Shown: positions 35,501 to 42,490 of the stretch, piece after piece
Position numbering within the stretch: position 1 is the first letter of the stretch
Layout of the letters: each line of letters begins with the position of its first letter
Position numbers and translations under genes: made by a program
Notes under the pieces: model-generated
Database searches by the model: none
What the model was told of the DNA's origin: nothing
What the model saw: only the letters and a program-made list of their open reading frames with translations
Assembly (NCBI GenBank): GCA_035701265.1
Contig: DASSNU010000015.1
Coordinates: 308,481 to 372,480 of the forward strand
Direction of reading: 5' to 3'
Length of the DNA: 64,000 nt
Source of the DNA: DASSNU01 sp035701265
Lineage (GTDB): Bacteria; Gemmatimonadota; Gemmatimonadetes; Gemmatimonadales; Gemmatimonadaceae

Positions 35501-35769
35501 CCCGCATCTACCGCTTCGAGAACGACGGCGCTCCCGAGTATTACATCGGCTCCGCCGACTGGCGCCACCGGAATCTGAGCAAGCGCGTGGAGGTGGTCGC
35601 CCCCGTCCACGACGCGGAGCACCGCCGGCGGTTGGACCAGCTGCTGCGCGACACGCTCGAGCACCCGGATGCCTGGGACATGATGCCGGATGGGAGCTAC
35701 CGCCGCCGCGGCGATCCGGCCGCCGCTCCGGTCAACGCCGGTCGGGCGCTGCGTCGAGCCGCACGCTGA
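32533..35769 (+). CDS. ppk1: Polyphosphate kinase 1 with N-terminal CYTH and Nudix-like domains
   Basis: The protein has 1078 residues; ordinary PPK1 has about 690-720. Residues about 405-1078 are a full PPK1, beginning FLDRDASALAFNERVLALA, with the two active-site histidines H832 (KVHAKTAM) and H989 (LEHSRIYRF), spaced 157 as in E. coli. Residues 1-215 match a CYTH/triphosphate-tunnel domain (VRDVYYDTPAHDLAERGV, ELCQVELTLPAEG), though the first ExExK motif is degenerate. Residues 229-345 look like a Nudix fold with a degraded Nudix box. It makes polyphosphate from ATP in the cytoplasm. Start GTG has GGGAG upstream. The 3' end overlaps the convergent kinase gene by 38 bp. Confidence 0.92.
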   Translation: MSDERVIRLEVRDRTTLERLITAPLPASLRERSNERTRQIVRDVYYDTPAHDLAERGVTVRHSIRADGLATLGVEMREPGAEGARVAYSRVQGDAPAVAGDTHGLFDGDSEPARLLRAMVDPARLVPQLELETTRTTRVATASHDHGRTFIIAYDLATLRLGERSSELCQVELTLPAEGGGTPEAGAITRSLESAHGVRVTLADLYRRAREIAAALETGELVEAIRGSREVVVVAHRGGRIALCRYDENALRLPGAPGAGDECCRAVMRDLFGDAQGRSQLLGAIPGTATRPALEIWFVERADASDDGDGDASSVVWLPFDQVLAMAGSPALRGARTLAALNVAARAGLSSDHALAQTLERARGEVLRPAARGNHTAPSAASPPHEEADVEAEDAGGDGLSTDTFLDRDASALAFNERVLALAADERVPLLERVRFVSIFGSNLDDFFMTRIAASKRRLARRAARGKDVAEQQARLDAMAIRVRRIVSRANRMLIDTLIPALAAQAIDLLGWSDLTEGEQQYLWSYYSTFLDAVLTPLAADATHPFPHMRNLRPALGVFGRTPGDDTRRFVAIELTGELPRFIALPGGRRFVPLEELIRAFVPALYPGIEVECASLFRVTRAADLTLDESNVLDVLQAVRQEITERPFRPVVRLEVERGIAPEMQALLLRELQEEAQGEVPMLGEQDVYVSDAFLDLAALSEIADLPVDTLHYPPLRHRSPLPADRPVTEVLREHTVLVHFPEDSFEHSVVRFLAEAADDPEVVAVKITLYRTDDSSPVVEQLLRARRAGKDVVALVELKASFEERRNIEWARSLEFAGIHVVYGAAGIKVHAKTAMVVRREDGGVRRYAYIGTGNLNAVTAATYTDLGILTADPALCADVSDVFDVLTASAHDASFRTLLVAPFNMRERFMEMIEREIAHARAGRRGAIQAKLNGLADRDIIAALYGASRAGVEIDLAVRGICALRPCVPGLSDHIRVVSLLGRFLEHSRIYRFENDGAPEYYIGSADWRHRNLSKRVEVVAPVHDAEHRRRLDQLLRDTLEHPDAWDMMPDGSYRRRGDPAAAPVNAGRALRRAAR

Positions 35770-37630
35770 AGGTCGTCCCCTCCCCCACCACCGAGTGCAC
35801 GGTGATCTCGCCTCCCATGGCGCGCACGAGATCGCGCGCGATGGCGAGCCCGAGCCCCGTCCCTTCGGCCGTGCGCGTGAGACCGGGATCCAACTGCACG
35901 AACGGCTCGAAGATCCGGTCCTGATGCTCGGCGGCGATCCCGGGCCCGGTGTCGTGCACCGCGATCACCACGTCGTCGGCGTTGGCGCGCGCGGATACCG
36001 TCACTACACCGCCGGCATGCGTGAACTTCACCGCGTTCGACGCCAGGTTGAGCACCACCTGTCGCAGCTTCTGCCGGTCCGCGCGCACGAGGAGCCCCGG
36101 ATCGCCCACCACGCGCGTGTAGGTCACCTGTTTGGCGTGCGCCTGCGGTGCCACCGTATCCGTCACCTCATCGAGCATCTCCTGCACGGGAAAGGTCGCG
36201 ATATCCAGCTCCAACCGTCCCACTTCGGTCTTGGCGAAGGAGAGCACGTCGTTGATGAGCGACAGCAGGTGTTCCTGGTTGCGGCGGATGCGGACGAGGT
36301 CCTCCTCCTGCGCGGGCGTGATCGGGCCGCGGATTCCCAAGCGCAGGAGCTCGGTGTAGCCGGCGATCGCGTTGAGCGGCGTGCGCAGCTCGTGACTCAT
36401 CGTGGCCAGGAACTCCGTCTTCGCGCGGTTCGCCGCTTCGGCGTCGGCGCGTGCCCGCTGTGCCGCGTGGAAGAGTCGCGCGTTGTCCACGGCCAGCGCC
36501 GCGCGACTCGCGATCTGCTCCGCCAGCGCGCGCTCCTCCCGCGACCACGGCTGCGCGGCGCGGCGGCTGAAGGTGAGCACGCCCAGGATCGCCCCACGCG
36601 CTATGAGCGGCACGCTGAGCACCGACGCGGGCCCCAGGAAGCGGAGCGCATCCAGATGCTCCGGCGTGCTCGCGATCGCTCGCATGCGCTCGTCGTCCAG
36701 TCGAGGCACGTACACCGCGCTCCGCGAGCGAATGGCCTGCATGGCCGGGTTGGTCTCGTGCTCCGCGTCCGGCGGATGCTGGCGCATGATCTCCAGCCAG
36801 GGTGTGTCCGCAGGATCGGCCGCCGCCACTGCGGTTCGCTCGATCATCCCGCCCTCACGCAGCAGATCCACCAGCGAGAAGTCCGCCAGCTCCTGCACCG
36901 CGAGACGCGCGACCGTGGACAGCGTGGTATCCACGTCGAGCGATGAGGCAAGCGCCTGGCTCGCGTCGGACAGGAAATGCATCATCGCCTGCGCCCGCCG
37001 TTGCTGGCGGAGATCGCGTACGATGGCCGCCGCCGCCACCGCCGCGAGCGCGAGCGCGAGCACCGCGCCGAGCGCGATCACCCGCATGGCCATCTGCGCG
37101 CGCCGCTCCGTCTCCGCCGACCAGCGCATGAACCGCTGCCGCTCGTCGTCCTGAATCGTCGCGAGCATCGCGCGCGTTCGCTCCAGGAAGTCCGGTCCGG
37201 AGACCACGACGCTGCGCGCGGCAGCCGCTGCCCCTTCCTCCTGCCGGATGGTCACCGTGCGGCCGAGCAGCGCAAAGCGCTCGGTGATGGCGCGCGTCAC
37301 GCTCTCGACGCGCGCGGACTGTTCCGGCGATTCACGCGTGAGCTGCCCCAACCGCGTGAGCGTCACGCTGGTCGAGTCCACAGCCATCCGGAAACGGCGC
37401 AGATAGGCCGTGTCGTTCGTGATGAGATATCCGCGATGCTCGATCACCGCACGCTCGAGTTGGGCGCGCGTCTGATCCACCGCCCGCACCACCGCCCGCG
37501 CGCGCCCCGCCTGCTCGGCGATGCGAATGGATTGCCGCGCGCTTCGATAGGAGACGAAGTCGATCGCGCTCAGGATGAAGAGCGCCGCGCCCAGGCCGGC
37601 GATGATCTTCTGCCCCAGCGACAGCCTCAT
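35732..37630 (-). CDS. CHASE3-GAF sensor histidine kinase
   Basis: The protein has 632 residues. Two membrane helices (about 6-28 and 180-205) flank a periplasmic CHASE3-type helical domain with the typical ERAVIEHRGYLITNDTAYL segment. A GAF domain (about 225-385), the HisKA domain with FLATMSHELRTPLNAIAGY, and the ATPase domain (NLASNAVKF, DTGPGIA, GTGLGLAIA) follow. It lacks a receiver, so it would phosphorylate a separate response regulator not found nearby. The ATG at 37630 has GAGG upstream; a TTG start at 37666 is less likely. It runs into the 3' end of ppk1. Confidence 0.9.
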   Translation of the reverse strand: MRLSLGQKIIAGLGAALFILSAIDFVSYRSARQSIRIAEQAGRARAVVRAVDQTRAQLERAVIEHRGYLITNDTAYLRRFRMAVDSTSVTLTRLGQLTRESPEQSARVESVTRAITERFALLGRTVTIRQEEGAAAAARSVVVSGPDFLERTRAMLATIQDDERQRFMRWSAETERRAQMAMRVIALGAVLALALAAVAAAAIVRDLRQQRRAQAMMHFLSDASQALASSLDVDTTLSTVARLAVQELADFSLVDLLREGGMIERTAVAAADPADTPWLEIMRQHPPDAEHETNPAMQAIRSRSAVYVPRLDDERMRAIASTPEHLDALRFLGPASVLSVPLIARGAILGVLTFSRRAAQPWSREERALAEQIASRAALAVDNARLFHAAQRARADAEAANRAKTEFLATMSHELRTPLNAIAGYTELLRLGIRGPITPAQEEDLVRIRRNQEHLLSLINDVLSFAKTEVGRLELDIATFPVQEMLDEVTDTVAPQAHAKQVTYTRVVGDPGLLVRADRQKLRQVVLNLASNAVKFTHAGGVVTVSARANADDVVIAVHDTGPGIAAEHQDRIFEPFVQLDPGLTRTAEGTGLGLAIARDLVRAMGGEITVHSVVGEGTTFSVRLDAAPDRR

Positions 37631-37719
37631 TTTGCGCCTCGCAGGTCGGACATATCCCGTCACCAACTGGACAACGCCGCGACTACGACGGATATTCCAG
37701 GCCTAGCCGCCATTCACGA

Positions 37720-38280
37720 ATGATCGACGATATTGACCGGCAGATTCTGACGATCCTTCAGCAGGACGCCCGAACCCCCAACGCTGCGATCGCCCGGCAG
37801 GTGGGGATGGCGCCCTCTGCAATCTTCGAGCGCGTCCGCAAGCTCGAGGAGCGGGGAATCCTCCGCGGCTTCAACGCGCGCGTGGAGCCTGCCGCACTCG
37901 GACTCCCGCTCCTCGCGTTCGTGTTCGTCCGCACCGAGGAGCGCCCCGGCGCACCGGAAACCGCCACCGTGCTCTCCCGCGTTCCTGGCGTGCAGGAGGT
38001 GCACCAGGTGGCCGGTGAAGACTGTCTCCTCGTGAAGCTGCGCGCCAGCGATCCCGAATCGCTCGGCCGCATCCTGCGCGAACAGGTGGGCGCCATCGAC
38101 ACCGTGCGCTCCACGCGCACCACCGTCGTACTCCATACGGTGTTGGAGACGGCGGTGCTTCCGCTGGACCCCGTAGCGCCGCACCGCCCGGCGGCGCCGG
38201 CAGCGCCGGGCGCGCACGCCGACGCATCGCGTACGGCGCCGGACGCGGCGACGAGCAACGCCTCGCGGGTTGGCCGGTGA
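37720..38280 (+). CDS. Lrp/AsnC family transcriptional regulator
   Basis: The protein has 186 residues. The N-terminal winged helix (IDRQILTILQQDARTPNAAIARQVGMAPSAIFERVRKLEERG, given in part) is followed by the RAM ligand-binding domain (FVFVRTEERPG to VVLHTVLETAVLP). The first 145 residues match the family length; the last 40 are a Pro/Ala-rich extension. Such regulators often sense amino acids. It overlaps the EamA transporter gene by 4 bases (GTGA), which points to control of amino acid or amine export, and an amino acid decarboxylase gene follows. Transcribed divergently from the CHASE3 kinase. Confidence 0.92.
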   Translation: MIDDIDRQILTILQQDARTPNAAIARQVGMAPSAIFERVRKLEERGILRGFNARVEPAALGLPLLAFVFVRTEERPGAPETATVLSRVPGVQEVHQVAGEDCLLVKLRASDPESLGRILREQVGAIDTVRSTRTTVVLHTVLETAVLPLDPVAPHRPAAPAAPGAHADASRTAPDAATSNASRVGR

Positions 38281-39320
38281 GCGGTACGCGCACCGTCATG
38301 GACGGAGCTGCAGCACATGGCGCGGGCGCCCAGCACGACAGCGCGTCGCACGCGCCATCACGCGCGCTCGTCATCGCCGCCTTCGCCGCGGTCTACATCA
38401 TCTGGGGCTCGACGTACCTCGCCATTCGCTTCGCCATCGAGACCATCCCGCCTTTCCTCATGGCGGGGGTCCGCTTCCTCATTGCCGGCACCATCCTCTA
38501 CGTCTGGGCGCGCGCGCGCGGTGTTGCGCGCCCGGTGCGCGGCATGTGGGTGAGCGCGACGATCGTCGGCGCGCTGCTCATGCTGGGGGGCAATGGCGCG
38601 GTGGTCTGGGCCGAGCAGAGCGTTCCCTCGGGAGTGGCGTCGCTGCTCGCCGGCACCACCCCGCTCTGGATGGTCGGCTTCGACTGGGCGCGCGGCGACG
38701 GCGAGCGGCCGCGACCGAGCGTATTCGCCGGGCTCGCGCTCGGCCTCGCTGGCATCGCGGTGCTCGTGGGACCGTCGCATCTCGGTGGCGGGGGCGTGTC
38801 GCTCGTGGGAGCGGTCGTGCTCCTCATCGGCTCGCTCGCCTGGGCCACCGGGTCGCTCTACTCGCGGTACGCGCTGGTGCCGCGCGATCCCTTCCTGGCG
38901 ACGGGAATGCAGATGCTCGCCGGCGGCGTGCTGCTCGTGATCGCGGGGCTCGCCACCGGAGAGCAGGCGCAGGTGCACCTCGCGCACCTGTCGCTCAAGT
39001 CGGTGCTCGCGTTCTCGTACCTCGTGGTGTTCGGCGCGCTGGTGGGATTCACCGCGTACCTCTGGTTGCTTCGCGTCTCCACCACCGCGCGTGTGTCCAC
39101 GTACGCGTACGTGAATCCCGTGGTGGCGGTGGTGCTCGGATGGGCCTTCGCCGGCGAGCCGCTCACCGCGCGCACGCTCGTTGCCGCTGCGGTCATCGTC
39201 GCGGCCGTGGTGCTCATCACCACCGGGCGCCGCATCCGGCCACCGTCGTCTCGACCAGCAGAGACCGGTCCGGACGAGCGCGCGAGTCCCGCCGTCCCCA
39301 GCGCACGATCGCGCGGGTGA
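38277..39320 (+). CDS. EamA/DMT superfamily exporter (YedA-like)
   Basis: This 347-residue protein has ten hydrophobic helices arranged as two five-helix EamA repeats. The start of the first repeat, AFAAVYIIWGSTYLAIRFAIETIPPF (cited in part), is the signature of the YedA/RhaT-type subgroup. These inner-membrane proteins export amino acids or other metabolites. It is translationally coupled to an Lrp-type regulator gene (4-base overlap) and sits 43 bp before an aromatic amino acid decarboxylase, so amino acid or amine export is a reasonable inference. The N-terminal 30 residues and C-terminal 30 residues are polar and probably disordered. Confidence 0.9.
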   Translation: MSGTRTVMDGAAAHGAGAQHDSASHAPSRALVIAAFAAVYIIWGSTYLAIRFAIETIPPFLMAGVRFLIAGTILYVWARARGVARPVRGMWVSATIVGALLMLGGNGAVVWAEQSVPSGVASLLAGTTPLWMVGFDWARGDGERPRPSVFAGLALGLAGIAVLVGPSHLGGGGVSLVGAVVLLIGSLAWATGSLYSRYALVPRDPFLATGMQMLAGGVLLVIAGLATGEQAQVHLAHLSLKSVLAFSYLVVFGALVGFTAYLWLLRVSTTARVSTYAYVNPVVAVVLGWAFAGEPLTARTLVAAAVIVAAVVLITTGRRIRPPSSRPAETGPDERASPAVPSARSRG

Positions 39321-39363
39321 ACGGGGCATCTCGAGATAAATCGAAGTCGAAGAGGAGCATGAC

Positions 39364-40890
39364 GTGACGGATAGAGTGCGGAATGCAGGTCGCGACGCAG
39401 CGCGCGCCGCGCACGATTGGCGCAACACGGAGGGACAGGCGACCACAGCGCCAGTCGCACCGCGCGCCGCGACCGGTGACATTCCCGTGGAAGAGTTCCG
39501 CCAGGCGGGGCACGCGCTGGTGGAGTGGATCGCCGACTACATCTCCCACCCGGAGCGATATCCCGTGCTCTCGCGCGTGGCGCCGGGAGACATCCGGAAC
39601 GCGCTCCCCGCGTGGCCGCCGGAACGGGGCGAGCCGGTGGACGCCGCGATCGCGGATTTCGAGCGGACGATCCTTCCGGGAATCACACACTGGAACCACC
39701 CTGGCTTCTTCGGCTACTTCGCCGTCACGGGGAGCATGCCCGGCATCCTCGGCGAGCTCCTCACGGCCGCGCTCAACGTGAACGGGATGGTCTGGCGCAC
39801 GTCGCCGAGCGCCACCGAGCTGGAGCAGGTGGTGCTGGACTGGCTGCGCCAGATGCTCGGACTGCCCGCGGGATGGTTCGGGATGATCACCGACACCGCG
39901 TCCATCTCGACGCTCCTCGCGCTCGCCGCGGCGCGTGAGGCGCGGAGCGAGCTGGCCATCCGCGAGCGCGGGATGGCGGGACGCGACGATCTCCCGGTGC
40001 TCCGCATCTACGCGTCCGAGCAGGCACACTCGTCGGTGGACAAGGCCGCCATCGCGCTGGGCATTGGGCACACGAACGTGGTGCGCGTGGGGGTGGACGA
40101 CGAGTTCCGGCTGCGCCCCGATCTTCTCGCGCAGGCCATTGCCGACGACCGCGCGGCAGGGCGCATTCCGCTGGCCGTCGTGGCCACCGTGGGGACGACG
40201 AGTACCACGAGCGTGGATCCCGTGCGCGCGGTGGGGGAGATCTGCCGCCGAGAGGGCGCCTGGCTGCACGTGGACGGCGCATACGCCGGAATGGCGGCGA
40301 TCTCGCCCGCCAGGCGGGAGATCCTGGACGGCATCGAGCTGGCGGACTCCTTCGTCACCAACCCGCACAAGTGGCTGTTCACGCCGGTGGATTGCTCCGC
40401 GCTGTACGTCGCGCGCCCCGACGTGCTGCGGCGTGCGTTCGTGCTCGTCCCCGAGTATCTCACCACGCGCGAGCAGGACGTGACGGTGAACTACATGGAC
40501 TACGGCGTGCAGCTCGGCCGCCGCTTCCGCGCGCTCAAGCTCTGGATGGTGATCCGCGCCTTCGGTCGCGAAGGGATCGCGTCACGGCTGGAGGAGCACA
40601 TGCGCCTCGCGCGCACCGTCGCCGAATGGGTGCGTGCCGAGCCCGGCTGGCGCGTGGAGGCGCCGGTGCCGTTCTCCACCGTCTGCTTCCGCTGTGCGCC
40701 GGAGGGGATGTCCGAGGCGGAGGCAGACGCGTGGAACGAGCGCGCGCTGGAGCGCGTGAACGCGAGCGGGGTGGCGTTCCTCTCGCACACCCGGCTCCGT
40801 GGGCGCTACGTGCTGCGACTCTCCATCGGACATCTGCGCACGACGGAAGCGGAGCTCCGGCGCGCGTGGGAGGTGCTGCGGGCGGGGTAG
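39364..40890 (+). CDS. Group II PLP-dependent aromatic amino acid decarboxylase
   Basis: The protein has 508 residues. The PLP-binding Lys is K336 in NPHKWLFTPVDC, preceded by WLHVDGAYAGMAAI with the PLP-ring Asp. VEEFRQAGHALVEWIADYI, GITHWNHPGFFGYF and the acidic segment TEQD near YLTTREQDV follow the animal and plant aromatic L-amino acid decarboxylase pattern. Likely substrates are Trp, Tyr, Phe or DOPA, giving tryptamine-type amines. It lies directly after the EamA exporter gene, so the amine or its precursor may be exported. The start is a GTG with GAGGAG about ten bases upstream. Substrate range is not determined. Confidence 0.92.
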   Translation: MTDRVRNAGRDAARAAHDWRNTEGQATTAPVAPRAATGDIPVEEFRQAGHALVEWIADYISHPERYPVLSRVAPGDIRNALPAWPPERGEPVDAAIADFERTILPGITHWNHPGFFGYFAVTGSMPGILGELLTAALNVNGMVWRTSPSATELEQVVLDWLRQMLGLPAGWFGMITDTASISTLLALAAAREARSELAIRERGMAGRDDLPVLRIYASEQAHSSVDKAAIALGIGHTNVVRVGVDDEFRLRPDLLAQAIADDRAAGRIPLAVVATVGTTSTTSVDPVRAVGEICRREGAWLHVDGAYAGMAAISPARREILDGIELADSFVTNPHKWLFTPVDCSALYVARPDVLRRAFVLVPEYLTTREQDVTVNYMDYGVQLGRRFRALKLWMVIRAFGREGIASRLEEHMRLARTVAEWVRAEPGWRVEAPVPFSTVCFRCAPEGMSEAEADAWNERALERVNASGVAFLSHTRLRGRYVLRLSIGHLRTTEAELRRAWEVLRAG

Positions 40891-41021
40891 GGCGGTCGTG
40901 TCGTCACCCTATGCGACATGCGGCCGCCTTGTCGCCGTCACCCCGCGACCGGATTGTCATTCCACGGCGCTGACCGGCTCTGATCCGGTCCGTCCGGGCT
41001 ACCGGGGCTATTCAGCTACAT

Positions 41022-41525
41022 CTACGCGTTGCCCCACGGGAGGATGTCGGTGTCGCTGAAGAGCGCCTGAAAAACGCGCACGCGGCCCGGATCCGTATTA
41101 TACAGCCGCAGTGCGACGGGCACCTCGAGGATCTCGCGGTCCAGGATCTGGATGCCACGCGTTTGTATGGCATGGATGATTTCGTGCTCTATTTCGTCGG
41201 CCGCTTGTAGCCCGACCGGCTCGCACCCTCCACCGGTCGCGTCGTGCAGAAGCACCGCGAACGGACCGACCATCGAGAGCTGCAGCAGCCACGTGCGCTC
41301 TCCACGACCGACCTCGTACACGAAGCTGACATCATCGTTCGTATCGGTGACCTCCTTTAGCGTGAACGTCCGGGAGAGCGCCTGCTCGACGCTTTGGTAT
41401 GGCCGCTCGTGCTCCGCGTCGTGCACGAACCAGAAGGTCGGCTCCTCGAGCGACCCGTAGCACTGTCGAATCGCTTCATAAATTTCCTCGATACGTGGTG
41501 TCACCGTTTCTCCGATGATCTTCAT
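41022..41525 (-). CDS. Orphan protein of unknown function, lower GC
   Basis: This 167-residue protein starts MKIIGETVTPRIEEIYEAIRQCYG. It is acidic, with no signal peptide or membrane segment. A central patch (FVYEVGRGERTWLLQLSMVGPFAVLLHD) looks like a small alpha/beta fold, and DEIEHEIIHAIQTRG could resemble a metal-site helix but lacks a full HExxH. I do not recognise the family. Base composition is lower in GC than neighbours. Its place at the end of a phage-type cluster suggests an acquired gene; an immunity-type protein is one possibility. GTG starts further upstream, to 41612, are not excluded. Confidence 0.6.
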   Translation of the reverse strand: MKIIGETVTPRIEEIYEAIRQCYGSLEEPTFWFVHDAEHERPYQSVEQALSRTFTLKEVTDTNDDVSFVYEVGRGERTWLLQLSMVGPFAVLLHDATGGGCEPVGLQAADEIEHEIIHAIQTRGIQILDREILEVPVALRLYNTDPGRVRVFQALFSDTDILPWGNA

Positions 41526-41601
41526 GCGGTAGCGCAAGTCAATCTGAATAGAGACGACGGCCGTTCGGCGCACTGCACATCTTCTGCAGGCTAGTGCACG
41601 T

Positions 41602-42312
41602 TCACAGACCACGATAGCCGCCCCCTACACACCCAATCACGCCCCGCAGCACCTCGAGCACGGCACCCACCACGCGCACCCACACACTGCACTTCGCGGC
41701 GGCACTCGGCGTAGGTGGAGTCACCGGCGATACCACCGTCACCTCACCCACAGCCGTACCACATACGCCGCGCGTGGAGCAGATGCGCGCGACCACCTGG
41801 TGCACACCGGGCGCGATGGGCGGCGTGCTGGACGCGGTGCCGGACGCCACGCCCGACATCGCACCGAGCGGTCCCCACGCCTGGACGGCGGAGACCTTGA
41901 AGAGCGCGGTGCGATCCTCGCCGTCCACGGTTACGCGGAACGTCGCGAGGTCGAGCGGATCGCCGGGCTCGCCTTGCTCCAGGCGAAAGACCACCACCGG
42001 CTTGTCCTGCGGGATAGTGCTCCCCGCCTGCGGCTGTACGAGCTCGATGAGTGGAACGCGGTAGCCGGACGGCGTCTGCTCCACGCCCGTCGGCACAGGC
42101 GGCGCCACTGGTGCCGGCACCTGCGTGCAGAGCACCGCGTGACGCGCCGCAATGCACGCGAGCGCGCACGCGAGTGCGAGCCGTGCGCGACGCCACGTGC
42201 TACGAGATGCTCCTGCGCGCAGCGCCCCCACACCAGGCATCGCCACGCGAGCCTTGAGCGCGCCGGACACTGCCGCGCTGGCCTTCGCACCGATCGTGAG
42301 CTTCACACCCAT
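41602..42312 (-). CDS. Secreted protein with Ig-like segment, unknown function
   Basis: This 236-residue protein has a basic N-terminus and a hydrophobic stretch (ALACALACIAARHAVLC, about residues 46-62), possibly a long signal peptide. A Pro-rich linker and a beta-rich segment follow (about residues 80-190; IPQDKPVVVFRLEQGEPGDP and FRVTVDGEDRTALFKVS suggest an Ig-like or cadherin-like fold). A hydrophobic C-terminal 35 residues (VRVVGAVLEVLRGVIGC) could be a membrane anchor. The ATG at 42312 has GGGAGG seven bases upstream. It is the downstream gene of a sigma/S24 cluster and carries a copy of the same leader element. Confidence 0.6.
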   Translation of the reverse strand: MGVKLTIGAKASAAVSGALKARVAMPGVGALRAGASRSTWRRARLALACALACIAARHAVLCTQVPAPVAPPVPTGVEQTPSGYRVPLIELVQPQAGSTIPQDKPVVVFRLEQGEPGDPLDLATFRVTVDGEDRTALFKVSAVQAWGPLGAMSGVASGTASSTPPIAPGVHQVVARICSTRGVCGTAVGEVTVVSPVTPPTPSAAAKCSVWVRVVGAVLEVLRGVIGCVGGGYRGL

Positions 42313-42410
42313 CGTGCACCTCCCGCCTGAGTCGCGCGGCGCAACTCGCGACGTCGCGACGCACCGCCGAATGACCTCGCCTCGTGCTCCGCGCCTCCTG
42401 CATGCATCAC
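42303..42410 (-). other. Possible 35-codon leader ORF coupled to the secreted protein gene
   Basis: A GTG at 42410, preceded by AGAGGAG from the duplicated leader element, opens a 35-codon frame (VMHAGGAEHE...GARWV) that stops at 42303-42305, overlapping the start of the secreted protein gene by 10 bases. Translation could couple the two. It may equally be a chance frame. Confidence 0.3.
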
Positions 42411-42421
42411 GCGTCGCGCAT

Positions 42422-42458
42422 CTCCTCTCACTGGGAGGAGACGCGCGCTGGTGACGCG
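42422..42458 (-). repeat. Duplicated 37-bp leader element, copy 2
   Basis: The minus strand reads CGCGTCACC, seven bases, then GTCTCCTCCCAGTGAGAGGAG (21 bases, given here for the pattern CTCC-N-GGAG). It matches copy 1 at 33 of 37 positions and lies 110 bp upstream of the secreted protein start. The CTCCT and AGGAG ends can pair, enclosing a Shine-Dalgarno-like sequence. Confidence 0.7.
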
Positions 42459-42490
42459 CCCGGGTACGATGTGGATGCGCTGTGCGTGCG

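Noticed and set aside
40891..41021. A small gene between the decarboxylase and the orphan gene
   Set aside because: No frame with a ribosome site and coding character in this 131-bp gap.
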